Made by a program: the position numbers and the translations under genes. A model generated the notes under the pieces. It was given only the letters and a program-made list of their open reading frames with translations. It did no database searches and was not told the origin of the DNA. From positions 310,001 through 374,000 of the forward strand of contig NZ_JANQJQ010000030.1 of the NCBI RefSeq assembly GCF_028281565.1: DNA of 64,000 nucleotides. The letters are read 5' to 3'. Every line of letters begins with the position of its first letter. Position 1 is the stretch's first letter. Of the stretch, positions 45,054-53,455 are shown piece after piece. Origin of the DNA: Seonamhaeicola sp. (GTDB lineage: Bacteria > Bacteroidota > Bacteroidia > Flavobacteriales > Flavobacteriaceae).

Positions 45054-46334
45054 TTATTCATCTTCTAATTTCCAGGTTCTGACCCAATCAACCCGCATGG
45101 TGTTTATAGCGTTATCACCTAAATCGGATTTTGGTGGTAACCCTCCTAACCAATTGGCTTCATTGGTCCATAAATCAAAAATAATCTCTAAGTCTCTTGT
45201 AAACTCCCGGTCATAAGTCTGCCCGTCAAGGTGCTCTCCTACTACAACACTTCCTGCCGGTTCGCCATTAAGGTAAAACTGAATGTTCTTAGAATCTTTC
45301 CACCAGACACCGTAGGTATGGTAATCTTCATTCCAGCCAACATTTTTTAAAGGGTTTACCTCAGACAAATCAGACCTTAAGAAATTACCATGTTTTCTTA
45401 CCGTTTGAGGTGTTTTACTGGCATCGGCCTGGAAATACTGGGAATTCATTTGATTGGGAAAATCCGGTTGACAACCACATGAGGGCTTGGAATTATTTTC
45501 AATAATATCAATTTCATCTCTGTTATTGATATCTCCGTTATTCAACCAATAGGTGTTGTATGCTGAAATATGTGCCGTCTTAATTCTGGCTTCGGTATAC
45601 ATGGGATAGCTGGTTTCCTCTTTAGAATGAATCCTGGCCGTTTGAAACCACCTGCCTTCCGGATTACTTTCATTAAGCGTGGCTTTAATCCATAATTTTC
45701 CATCAGCTACACCGGAGTTCGTATTGGAATTCGACATAAATACCGGTACACCGTAGTTCCATGTTGATTTGAACCATTTATTAGAGTCCCAGGTATCAAA
45801 TTCATCGGACATAGCTTCTAACTTCACCCATTTTTTCCCTTCAGGCGTAGTGTCATCTATGGAAACAAAGGATGGTAAATTTGGATCTATATTGTTGAAG
45901 TCTTCAGCTGTTGGCCCTTCCGGCACATCATTAACCGTAATATTCACGGTTGCTGTATCTGTATCCCCGTCCTTATCTGTAATCGTGTAGGTAAAACTAT
46001 CGGAACCGTGATAATCAGCCTTGGGAATATACTCAAACACACCATCACTAACTTCTGTTACCGAACCATTAGTGGCATTGGTCGCCAGACTGTAATTATC
46101 GGTATCACCTCCATCATCACCAATATCATCATTCTTTGATACATCTATCTGGTTTGCAGTTCCGGAACTACTATCTTCATCAACTGTTAAGGTATCATCA
46201 GAAGCTGTTGGGCTATCATCAACAATCACAGGGCCATTATCTGACTCTGGCTTGCCGGAGCTACTACTACAGCTTGCAATAGCTAAAATTAAAGTGAAAA
46301 ATAATATGAAACAGGTGTTTTTATTAGAAAACAT
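45054..46334 (-). CDS. GH16 glycoside hydrolase lipoprotein with Ig/cadherin-like domain
   Basis: A 426-residue lipoprotein (lipobox ending at Cys22, AIASCSSSSG). Residues 45-138 form a VCBS/cadherin-like bacterial domain (EYIPKADYHGSDSFTYTITD). The GH16 catalytic domain follows, with the EIDIIE motif (Glu274, Asp276, Glu279) and WNEDYHTYGVWWKDSKNIQF. The E-x-D-x-x-E form is that of laminarinases, agarases and carrageenases; red-algal galactan is a plausible substrate, but the specificity is not readable. Probably surface-exposed or at the outer membrane. Confidence 0.9.
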   Translation of the reverse strand: MFSNKNTCFILFFTLILAIASCSSSSGKPESDNGPVIVDDSPTASDDTLTVDEDSSSGTANQIDVSKNDDIGDDGGDTDNYSLATNATNGSVTEVSDGVFEYIPKADYHGSDSFTYTITDKDGDTDTATVNITVNDVPEGPTAEDFNNIDPNLPSFVSIDDTTPEGKKWVKLEAMSDEFDTWDSNKWFKSTWNYGVPVFMSNSNTNSGVADGKLWIKATLNESNPEGRWFQTARIHSKEETSYPMYTEARIKTAHISAYNTYWLNNGDINNRDEIDIIENNSKPSCGCQPDFPNQMNSQYFQADASKTPQTVRKHGNFLRSDLSEVNPLKNVGWNEDYHTYGVWWKDSKNIQFYLNGEPAGSVVVGEHLDGQTYDREFTRDLEIIFDLWTNEANWLGGLPPKSDLGDNAINTMRVDWVRTWKLEDE

Positions 46335-46362
46335 GGTTATATCGTTTAAGTTTGTTTTGACA

Positions 46363-46396
46363 CAAAATTAAGCCGATATTAAACCTGCCTGCACAA
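46363..46396 (-). promoter_or_regulatory. Promoter of GH16 gene
   Basis: TTG (46396-46394) and TAATTTTG (46370-46363) on the minus strand are 23 bp apart, 28 bp before the start codon. Confidence 0.55.
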
Positions 46397-46441
46397 CGTA
46401 TGGTTGAACCATGAGAACAAATGTTTTTGAGCCTTTGAATA

Positions 46442-46463
46442 TTAACTTGACAAAAACTTGACA
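46442..46463 (-). promoter_or_regulatory. Direct-repeat motif shared with T9SS gene
   Basis: Two AACTTGACA copies 11 bp apart, in the same 22-bp arrangement (one mismatch) as at 11005-11026. It lies about 70 bp upstream of the GH16 -7 element. Confidence 0.45.
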
Positions 46464-46507
46464 TTTAATCCTATATAGGAAAAACGGGCTTCAAAATAGA
46501 CTAAAAA

Positions 46508-46780
46508 CTAATTGATAAAGTAGTAGAACGACATGAACAGGATTAAAAAAATGACAATGTATAATAAGTAGTCATTAAAATTATTCCTTTCAATCTTTGC
46601 TTTTATATCTGCTTTCAACCTTTTAAGTTCTTTAGGGCTTAATTTTGGAAAGTTAAATTTCGGGGGTTCACCAGTAACCTCAGACAGATGTTTTCGTTTA
46701 TCAAACCTACCTTCTGCTTTTTGTTTTCTGGCCTTACGTCTTTGCAAAAGTGCTTTAAAATGCCCTATACTACCATGCAT
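46508..46780 (-). CDS. Small basic protein with C-terminal membrane anchor
   Basis: A 90-residue protein with a very basic N-terminal part (RRKARKQKAEGRFDKRKHLS), then PPKFNFPKLSPKELKRLKAD, and one hydrophobic helix at 69-88. It starts three bases after the 560-residue gene on the same strand, so it is the last gene of the cluster. No family is recognised. Its topology suggests a cytoplasmic basic domain tethered to the inner membrane. Confidence 0.7.
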   Translation of the reverse strand: MHGSIGHFKALLQRRKARKQKAEGRFDKRKHLSEVTGEPPKFNFPKLSPKELKRLKADIKAKIERNNFNDYLLYIVIFLILFMSFYYFIN

Positions 46781-46783
46781 ATT

Positions 46784-48466
46784 TTAATTACTTGACTTCA
46801 AAGAATCAATCTGTTTCTGTAGTGCTTCAATTTGAATTTCTTTTTCCGTTTTTATAGCGGTGGAATCTGTAGATTGTTCAACAACATCAATGTCTTTGGT
46901 TTCTTCAACATAATAATAGCCTATACCTTCACTGGCTCTCCAGGCTTCGTTTAACTGGTCGTAAACCGTTTTATCCCACTGACTGGGGTGCTTTACATCA
47001 ATCCATACCACATCTCTATATTCACTATCTATCAAAACCAGATCGGGTGTAGCAGAGCCATCAAATTGCTGGGCATTTTCATCACTGATAGAGGATACCG
47101 TACCCATAAAAAACATCCGTTTTCTACCGGCTATGTCTTTAATATAAGGCCTGAACTCTACCGGAGTATTAGCGTTCCAGTCATATTCTTTTCTGGATTC
47201 CTGTACTTTTAATACCATAGCGGAGACACCGGCGTACCCTTGTTTTTTAGCGGCGTGATTGTAATAGTACAACCTGTCTGTACCGTCTGCCGGTATAAAA
47301 ACACTGAAACTTAAACTGGTACGCTCATCACCAACCGGTTCTAGACCAAACCAATGGTATAAACCGCTGTAAGCATCAGAATCCGTATCTGAAAAATCAA
47401 AATCGGTGACATAGGGCTGTTGATTTTGGTCTTTGGTCATTTCCGGAGTTTTAACTGCTGTTTCCATATTCCAGGGCAACGGATCACTAAAACCTCCTAA
47501 AAACTTAAGGGATTCGGCCTGCAACTGTGATACTTTCTCTGACAGGGTATTTTGCCTTGTTAAATAATCGTGATTTTTCATATTTTCGGGACTGATATAG
47601 GTACCCTTTCCTATTAGAATACGCTCTAAATAATCTTTAAAATCATGTTCGCCATTGTCTACTACCATCACGCCTCCAAAGGTTGGATACGGGAATAAAA
47701 AACCTTTCCATTTTATTAAACTCACTACCTGAACCCATTGTCCAGTATCATTTTTCATGTAATAGGTATCACTTGGTTCCATAGTGAACAACTGAAAGAC
47801 ATTAAATCGTTGTACCACGGCATTATAGGTGTTTCTACTAAACTTTAACGACTCTCCTATTGAAAAGGTGACCGGAATTCTATTTTCACTGGAGAACCTG
47901 GGAAACGGGGTGGTACTGGATACTGAAAACACTTCCTCAGTATTATCTGTAATCCCTTGCCAAACATATTTCTCTGTGGGTTGAATGGCCATGGTCCATT
48001 TATTCTCATCATCAACCCTGACCAAATGTGGCAAAGATACATCCTTGGTCTCCCCTACACTTTCGTTTGCCATGGAAAAGATATTGCGCAACGGTTGAAT
48101 ACGTTCATTTTGTGTTAAAGGCAATTCGTTTATTTCAACACGATTTAAATTATTGAAAACATTATAGGTTTTCATATAATCGTACATTTTAAAATGCCAT
48201 CCTACCATATACAAAACGCCAAAAAACAGTAACAAAATCCCAAGAATTCCCAGCCTGCCACCGGTACTGGCTGTCTTTCTGAATTTTCTCAAACCGAAAA
48301 AAAGAACCAGTCCGCTTAGCAGGATGATGAAAATAAATTTTCTGAGAAATAGTAAAGCCGGTTGATAATCGTCTCTTAAAACGAATAACAGGATCAGTAA
48401 AATGAATCCAAGGATAATGGTTGTGCGTTTTTGCTTTTTACCTCTGTTCCAGTAAGATTTTATCAT
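46784..48466 (-). CDS. Membrane protein with three N-terminal helices and large domain
   Basis: A 560-residue protein. Three hydrophobic helices occupy residues 16-110, followed by a large soluble beta-rich domain and a C-terminal coiled-coil end (EKEIQIEALQKQIDSLKS). The domain contains no motif I can name. Charged KKQKR at the N-terminus and the helix pattern suggest that the large domain is in the periplasm. Likely cotranscribed with the small protein downstream and, across a repeat element, with the 187-residue gene upstream. Confidence 0.72.
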   Translation of the reverse strand: MIKSYWNRGKKQKRTTIILGFILLILLFVLRDDYQPALLFLRKFIFIILLSGLVLFFGLRKFRKTASTGGRLGILGILLLFFGVLYMVGWHFKMYDYMKTYNVFNNLNRVEINELPLTQNERIQPLRNIFSMANESVGETKDVSLPHLVRVDDENKWTMAIQPTEKYVWQGITDNTEEVFSVSSTTPFPRFSSENRIPVTFSIGESLKFSRNTYNAVVQRFNVFQLFTMEPSDTYYMKNDTGQWVQVVSLIKWKGFLFPYPTFGGVMVVDNGEHDFKDYLERILIGKGTYISPENMKNHDYLTRQNTLSEKVSQLQAESLKFLGGFSDPLPWNMETAVKTPEMTKDQNQQPYVTDFDFSDTDSDAYSGLYHWFGLEPVGDERTSLSFSVFIPADGTDRLYYYNHAAKKQGYAGVSAMVLKVQESRKEYDWNANTPVEFRPYIKDIAGRKRMFFMGTVSSISDENAQQFDGSATPDLVLIDSEYRDVVWIDVKHPSQWDKTVYDQLNEAWRASEGIGYYYVEETKDIDVVEQSTDSTAIKTEKEIQIEALQKQIDSLKSSN

Positions 48467-48470
48467 AATT

Positions 48471-48559
48471 TTTTTGTCATTCTGAACTTGTTTCAGAATC
48501 TTATTTTATTAATTAATTTTTTTCTCTGAGATCCCGAAACAAGTTCGGGATGACAAAAA
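48471..48559. repeat. Inverted-repeat intergenic element
   Basis: The left arm starting TTTTTGTCATTCTGAAC and the right arm ending GTTCGGGATGACAAAAAG are complementary over about 27 bp with a few mismatches. The intervening 27 bp are AT-rich. It fills the gap between two cluster genes and resembles dispersed Bacteroidota palindromes. Confidence 0.75.
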
Positions 48560-48563
48560 GCTT

Positions 48564-49100
48564 TTACTTCAAATAACCTTTATCTTTCAAGCGTTCTCTG
48601 GCACTTTTACCTTCCTTTTTAGTAGTTTCTTCTTTAATCTCTTCCTCAGTTACCTCTTCAGCATCTTTGGTTTTGATATCTTCAATAATATGCTTTCCTT
48701 TCTCAATGGTATCCTGAACCATATCACCCAAAGAATCGCTCTTTTCTTCTATAACCTTACCGGATTTCAGTACAAAATTTGCCAGATAGGTCCCAATCAA
48801 CGTTCCAACGGTAATAGATGAAAATGCCGAAATACCATTGTAACTCGTAAAAATTTCAAAAGGCGATAAAAACTGAATGACTAGACCCGCAACCAAAAAC
48901 AAGCCGACAACATAAACCAATCTGGGCAAAAAAGCCTGTTTGTACACAAAACCTTTTTTGTCTTCAGGTTTCATTTGCAGTTCTTTACTATTAAATAGCT
49001 TATTAAAAAAACGGTATAGTCTGTTATGCTGAGATTCTCTCCAATAAATGAAAATCCCAAATAAAATGGCTGTTATAAAAATTACTAATTCTAGTCCCAT
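48564..49100 (-). CDS. Two-helix membrane protein with acidic/basic tail
   Basis: A 178-residue protein starting MGLELVIFITAILFGIFIYW (anchor helix), a second helical pair near residues 60-110 (VYVVGLFLVAGLVIQFLSPF), and a charged C-terminal tail (KSDSLGDMVQDTIEKGKHII, then EEVTEEEIKEETTKKEG). The start at 49100 is preferred over one at 49127, because the latter falls in an inverted repeat at 49114-49139. Part of the AAA-ATPase cluster. No family is recognised. Confidence 0.72.
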   Translation of the reverse strand: MGLELVIFITAILFGIFIYWRESQHNRLYRFFNKLFNSKELQMKPEDKKGFVYKQAFLPRLVYVVGLFLVAGLVIQFLSPFEIFTSYNGISAFSSITVGTLIGTYLANFVLKSGKVIEEKSDSLGDMVQDTIEKGKHIIEDIKTKDAEEVTEEEIKEETTKKEGKSARERLKDKGYLK

Positions 49101-49113
49101 AGTCGTTAAGTTT

Positions 49114-49542
49114 GAAGTCCGAAGCACGGAGCTCGGAGTTTTAGTCCTTTATTTTATTTCTAAATGCAATAGTCATATTCATTAAATCAAAACAGTCTTT
49201 GTAATATTTCAAAAAAACTGATTCAACTACATAATTTCGCCTTTTAGCTTTGTGTAAACAAGTTACAACCTCAGCTATTGATCGAATAGAGTAACCTAAA
49301 AACTTCCTGTATTCAGCTCCGGATTGTAATATTGAACCTTCCGAAATATTAAGCGCTATTGAATCTGAAGCTCTTCTTAACTGAGAAGACAAATTGTAGA
49401 GTTCTTCTTTAGGAAACTTAGAAGCCAAGGCGTTCATTTCCTCACCTAAATCCATTCCCTTTTGCCAAATAATTAAATCTTCGAACTTAAATTTCATATT
49501 CATCTATTATCAATTTACTTCTAACTTCGTGCTTCCGGCTAC
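49114..49542 (-). mobile_element. IVS-like element: four-helix-bundle gene between inverted repeats
   Basis: Inverted repeats at 49114-49139 and 49517-49542 (about 19 of 26 positions match, more with G-U pairs) flank a four-helix-bundle gene. Their core is CGAAGCACG. In RNA they would form a long stem enclosing the gene, like the intervening sequences that carry S23/IVP genes in 23S rRNA of Leptospira and others. Confidence 0.55.
49141..49503 (-). CDS. Four-helix-bundle protein, S23/IVP family
   Basis: A 120-residue all-helical protein: FKFEDLIIWQKGMDLGEEMN, QLRRASDSIALNISEG and EYRKFLGYSIRSIAEVVTCL carry the characteristic family pattern (W-Q near residue 14, R-x-S-x-S-I-x-x-N-I-x-E-G). Related proteins are encoded in rRNA intervening sequences and next to retroelement systems; they bind nucleic acid. 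The gene occupies nearly all the space between its flanking inverted repeats and interrupts the gene cluster. Confidence 0.85.
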   Translation of the reverse strand: MNMKFKFEDLIIWQKGMDLGEEMNALASKFPKEELYNLSSQLRRASDSIALNISEGSILQSGAEYRKFLGYSIRSIAEVVTCLHKAKRRNYVVESVFLKYYKDCFDLMNMTIAFRNKIKD

Positions 49543-49563
49543 TAACCTATTAGTACATGTTTT

Positions 49564-50799
49564 TCATATATTGTTACTAATAACCTCTACAACCCATTCC
49601 TTTAATGATTCGTCCCAATGTTCGAAGTTATTATAAAAATCTTCCTTATCATACCAGTACCAATACAAAACATCTTTAGGGGCAATATTTACCAACAACT
49701 TCCAGATTAGGTCCTGGTGCCTTCCTTCCAATGATGAATGCGGTTTATGTAAGGCCTCAAAAAGCTTTGGATCAACAATATCAGCAATTTTATATTGATT
49801 ACTGATTTCCAGTTTTTCCAAATAACGCTCCACACTCATTACTTTTTTCCTGGATTCAATATCCAGCTTATTCAAATAGCTCTTATATAAAATAGGATCT
49901 CTTAAAATATCTCTGATAGGATGCTTCGGCTTTTGTAAATATTGAGACATTTCAAACTTCTTGATACGCTCATAGCGATCTGTTTTTACAGATGTTTCAA
50001 GATTATATTCAATGATCACATGGTCTCGTAACTTAGCCATTAACTCCTTTTGTTGAATATGATAGATAAGGACGTCATAATTCGTGTCTTTTATAGCTTC
50101 CTTATGCCATGTTTCATCTTCAAATACCACGATAGGCGATATAAAATCACGTAAGACATACACACCTCCAAAGGCCCTAGTATAAAAAGAGCTTACGGAA
50201 AAATCTATAGCGGGCAGCTCTAAATTTCTGGATCGCAAATCACCATATGCTTTAGCCGAGTTTAATAATTCTGCATGAATATCTTCATCTATAAAATTAT
50301 GATCCTGCTTAAACTTTTCTATGATATGGAGTTGTTCTTTTTGCTGATGATACAGATTATTCATTAAATGAAAATTAATGTGTATCGTATGGTACTTCAG
50401 CACATCCAAAGGTTCATAAAAAGCATCTATCTTTTGATCAAAATCAATACAAATAGCTGAATCCCTTGTAATATCATTGATTTGGTCACCATAGATCTTA
50501 AAGATCTGTTGCATCATGTCCCTATCAAAGGTATGAAAGGGCAAATACACGGGTTTCCCCTTTTGCAATGGCGTTATAATGATGCCATGTGGGTTTGCCT
50601 CACCGTTATTTAGGTAATGTAAATCTTTTTTTTCCTCAGCAATTTCAGGGCTCCATCCAATACCATCGATCAAAAAGGTTTTTAATTTAGTTGGTGTAAA
50701 TCCAAGTTTTACCAGGCATTTATTATAACGCTCCACCAGCTTACCGCTTACGGGTATTAATTCACTTCTATATAAATTGGCCTCTATCAGTTTTTGCAT
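49564..50799 (-). CDS. Soluble protein of about 411 residues, unknown function
   Basis: A protein without signal peptide or membrane helix: QKLIEANLYRSELIPVSGKL, GIIITPLQKGKPVYLPFHTF and DVLYWYWYDKEDFYNNFEH. A start at 50808 is possible, but its first codons fall within a repeat (ATGACA at the repeat edge), so the ATG at 50799 is preferred. The family appears restricted to Bacteroidota, as far as I recall, and lacks a motif I can read. It lies in the AAA-ATPase cluster and probably cooperates with the ATPase. Confidence 0.7.
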   Translation of the reverse strand: MQKLIEANLYRSELIPVSGKLVERYNKCLVKLGFTPTKLKTFLIDGIGWSPEIAEEKKDLHYLNNGEANPHGIIITPLQKGKPVYLPFHTFDRDMMQQIFKIYGDQINDITRDSAICIDFDQKIDAFYEPLDVLKYHTIHINFHLMNNLYHQQKEQLHIIEKFKQDHNFIDEDIHAELLNSAKAYGDLRSRNLELPAIDFSVSSFYTRAFGGVYVLRDFISPIVVFEDETWHKEAIKDTNYDVLIYHIQQKELMAKLRDHVIIEYNLETSVKTDRYERIKKFEMSQYLQKPKHPIRDILRDPILYKSYLNKLDIESRKKVMSVERYLEKLEISNQYKIADIVDPKLFEALHKPHSSLEGRHQDLIWKLLVNIAPKDVLYWYWYDKEDFYNNFEHWDESLKEWVVEVISNNI

Positions 50800-50801
50800 A
50801 T

Positions 50802-50905
50802 CTGTCATTCCCGCCTTCGCAGGAACTATTTTATTTATTATAAACCGCTAATTATGGATTCCTGCCTTCACTTCGACAAGCTCAGTGTGACACGCAGGAA
50901 TGACA
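50802..50905. repeat. Inverted-repeat intergenic element
   Basis: Outer ends TGTCATTCC (50804) and GGAATGACA (50897-50905) are inverted copies. Inside are CCTGCCTTC and AAGCTCAGTGTGACAC. The same AAGCTCAGTGTG core recurs at 58933-58944. It fills the gap between the nudix and 411-residue genes. Confidence 0.7.
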
Positions 50906-50908
50906 AAC

Positions 50909-51493
50909 TTATTCTATTAACTTATGAATGATCGCATATTGTAACAGCACAATGGTTCGTGTATCCACTATATCTCCATTATTCAGCATATCTACAGCTT
51001 TGTCAAACGGTATTTCCAACACTTCAATATCTTCATGCTCGTTATCCAAACCGCCACCATCGTTTACTTTCATAGCATCGGTGTATTCTCCAATAAAAAA
51101 ATGCATTTTTTCGGTCATCACCCCCGGCGATGAATAGCCTTCATACACTTTCTTTACTTCTTTTAAACGATATCCGGTTTCTTCTTCCGTTTCCCTGATA
51201 ATACAGGCTTCCGGATTATCTTTGTCCAACATACCGGCTGCAATTTCAACTATAAAACCATCCTCATTGCCATTTAAAAATGTTGGCATTCTAAATTGCC
51301 TGGTTAAGATCACCGTTTTCTTTTCTTTATTATAAAGCAGAATACCGGCACCATCACCCCGGTCATACACCTCACGCATTTGATTCACCCATCTGCCATC
51401 TTTCATCAAATAATCAAAATGGACCTTATTAAGGATATAATAGTTATCCGAAAGCAATGTTTTTTCTATATTCTTGACTTGTTTATCAATCAT
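50909..51493 (-). CDS. nudK: NudK-like Nudix hydrolase
   Basis: A 194-residue Nudix enzyme. The box reads AGMLDKDNPEACIIRETEEE followed by TG, where the first glutamate is replaced as in NudK (AGLLDNDEPE) and the RE-x2-EE-x-G core is intact. NudK hydrolyses GDP-mannose and related sugars; ADP-ribose is a possible alternative. The ATG at 51493 overlaps the end of the AAA-ATPase gene by eight bases, so translation is coupled. Its place in an ATPase cluster is unusual. Confidence 0.82.
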   Translation of the reverse strand: MIDKQVKNIEKTLLSDNYYILNKVHFDYLMKDGRWVNQMREVYDRGDGAGILLYNKEKKTVILTRQFRMPTFLNGNEDGFIVEIAAGMLDKDNPEACIIRETEEETGYRLKEVKKVYEGYSSPGVMTEKMHFFIGEYTDAMKVNDGGGLDNEHEDIEVLEIPFDKAVDMLNNGDIVDTRTIVLLQYAIIHKLIE

Positions 51494-53447
51494 CTTCAAA
51501 GGTTTTTCTGGCTTCCATTTCAATATTTAACTGGTTCACTCTGGCATCTACTTTACGTTTAAAATCCGTATCTGCAATGGTTGCTACATTGTCCAGATAA
51601 CGAACAACTTCCTGGCGCCTTATTTCTGAGAAATCCAGGCCTTTCATATTGTCACGCATTAATTCCTGTAGCATACCAAATTTGGTATCATAATCCTGTT
51701 TAAAGTAGATCTCGGGATTGTCAAACCAATCATCTTCCAAATCAAAATCAGTTAAACGCAATGACACGGCACTTTGAATATTCCTGACATCTCTTGATGA
51801 AAAGAACGGAAATTCCTTTTGCATGTTTTTATATAAGTTAGCATAGAACAAGTGCTCATTGGTTTTATAATGCTTTTCTACGTCATCATAGATCTCATGC
51901 ACACGTTCTTCGGTAGGTTTTTCAATGGAGCTTAATATCTCCCCCATATTTTTAGCTAACCCCTGGTCCTGAAGGTATTTATAATTACTAGGATCCTGCA
52001 TGTTTACAAAATCCGGCAAGGTATCATCCAACTTTCGCCACCACAGGTAATCCTGGTCTAAAAAGTCATGTTCAGTTCGTGCACCATCAATTTTAAATCT
52101 ACCCTGAACACGTGAGATCACCGCTTTATCCAGCATTTCCGGCAGGTTTGTAAATAAGCCGATAGAACTATTGCCGTAATTAACCGCATAAGCGCCTTCG
52201 GTATATCTTAAGAACACGCCTATCACCTCTTTAACACCAGCCGAAACCCCTTGTGCTGTACGTTCCTGTAAATTATTTTCGGCATCATCAATAGGTGCAA
52301 AGATCAATTTTGAAGGGTCTTGTAAAGGTTTCATCCACTCCACCATTTTTTCAGCGGATCCCCCCTGAAAGGTGCTTATAAGTGTATCCGGCATGGGGTG
52401 AAATAAAAACGGAATGTCTAATTCATCACAATGTTCTTTAAGTCTTGTTGCTATAGCGGCAATCAGCATACTTTTTCCGGTTCCCGGAATACCATAGCCC
52501 ATAAAAACCGGCATGAAACCACCCAATTCCTGGAACGGATTCTTTTTAGCGATAAAATCGTAGCTCAATAAACGTTCGGTTAAACGACGGGCAAAATGTT
52601 TAGCGTCGCGGTTACCGACAATTTGCTCAAACTGAATTTTGTTGAACTCCACACTTTTGGCTGTTCCTGCAAATACATTGCTCCACCCGGAAACAGCAAA
52701 CTCGGAATTTTCTAATTTATAGGTTCTGTCTTCAATGGTTTCGGTATATTCCAAACTGCTTTTACGTAATTGGATCTCGTCAATCAAGGCTTCAAAATAC
52801 ACCACAGTAAAATCGATAACATCCTTATCCGATTTTATGATATCCGGATGTCCCAAATACTTATCATAATAGAACAAACTACAGGAAACCCCTTTTATAG
52901 GCGATAACAGAGATACCTCAGGAATACCTGCAAACTTCTGTTTCATGACACTTAGGTCGTCCGAAGCATGTGGCTTAAGATCGTGCAATATTTTATAAGC
53001 GGTTGAAAACAACATAAAGGCCGTAGCCGTATGCATTTTACTTTCAAACTCGCGTTTTCCACTGGAATCCAGAGCCGACTTATTTTCGCTTAGACTCGAT
53101 AAACCGGAAGCATCATAATAACTATCTTTTACCCAAATACCTAAAGTAATCCCTTCCTGAACGGCGAACAGTGTTTGATTCAAATAAATAGGAATAGCAA
53201 CAGAATCAGGTAACAGACGCTTTTTTAATGCTAATATGGTTTTGGAGACCGAAGTGATCTCAGTAGCACTGCGACCGTTATTAGCTCTTGAGAGGTATAA
53301 CAGAATAGAATCATCTTTGGCATCTTTATCACGGTTTTTGGCGCGGGCACCTTGCTCCCACTGGATGCTTTTTAAATAGGACGTTGCTTCATCGCGAAGC
53401 ATATCCAGTTCTGTTTGTTTTATAGGGAATGTTGAGTTGTGTTCCAT
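51486..53447 (-). CDS. AAA+ ATPase, unknown system
   Basis: A 653-residue protein. The N-terminal 300 residues are helical without a known motif. The AAA module has Walker A in FMGYGIPGTGKSML (about residue 320), a pore-loop-like STFQGGSAEKMVEWM, Walker B FAPIDDAENNLQER, sensor 1 in GLFTNLPEMLD and an arginine-finger-like KAVISRVQGRF. Walker B has DD where most AAA proteins have DE, which may slow hydrolysis. The C-terminal 200 residues are helical. It resembles the classical AAA clade. Partners are likely the co-oriented genes. Confidence 0.85.
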   Translation of the reverse strand: MEHNSTFPIKQTELDMLRDEATSYLKSIQWEQGARAKNRDKDAKDDSILLYLSRANNGRSATEITSVSKTILALKKRLLPDSVAIPIYLNQTLFAVQEGITLGIWVKDSYYDASGLSSLSENKSALDSSGKREFESKMHTATAFMLFSTAYKILHDLKPHASDDLSVMKQKFAGIPEVSLLSPIKGVSCSLFYYDKYLGHPDIIKSDKDVIDFTVVYFEALIDEIQLRKSSLEYTETIEDRTYKLENSEFAVSGWSNVFAGTAKSVEFNKIQFEQIVGNRDAKHFARRLTERLLSYDFIAKKNPFQELGGFMPVFMGYGIPGTGKSMLIAAIATRLKEHCDELDIPFLFHPMPDTLISTFQGGSAEKMVEWMKPLQDPSKLIFAPIDDAENNLQERTAQGVSAGVKEVIGVFLRYTEGAYAVNYGNSSIGLFTNLPEMLDKAVISRVQGRFKIDGARTEHDFLDQDYLWWRKLDDTLPDFVNMQDPSNYKYLQDQGLAKNMGEILSSIEKPTEERVHEIYDDVEKHYKTNEHLFYANLYKNMQKEFPFFSSRDVRNIQSAVSLRLTDFDLEDDWFDNPEIYFKQDYDTKFGMLQELMRDNMKGLDFSEIRRQEVVRYLDNVATIADTDFKRKVDARVNQLNIEMEARKTFEDD

Positions 53448-53455
53448 TTTAGTCT

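Noticed and set aside
44950-45216. Plus-strand open frame overlapping the GNAT end and GH16 gene
   Set aside because: It includes the GH16 terminator and antisense of its 3' end; not a gene.
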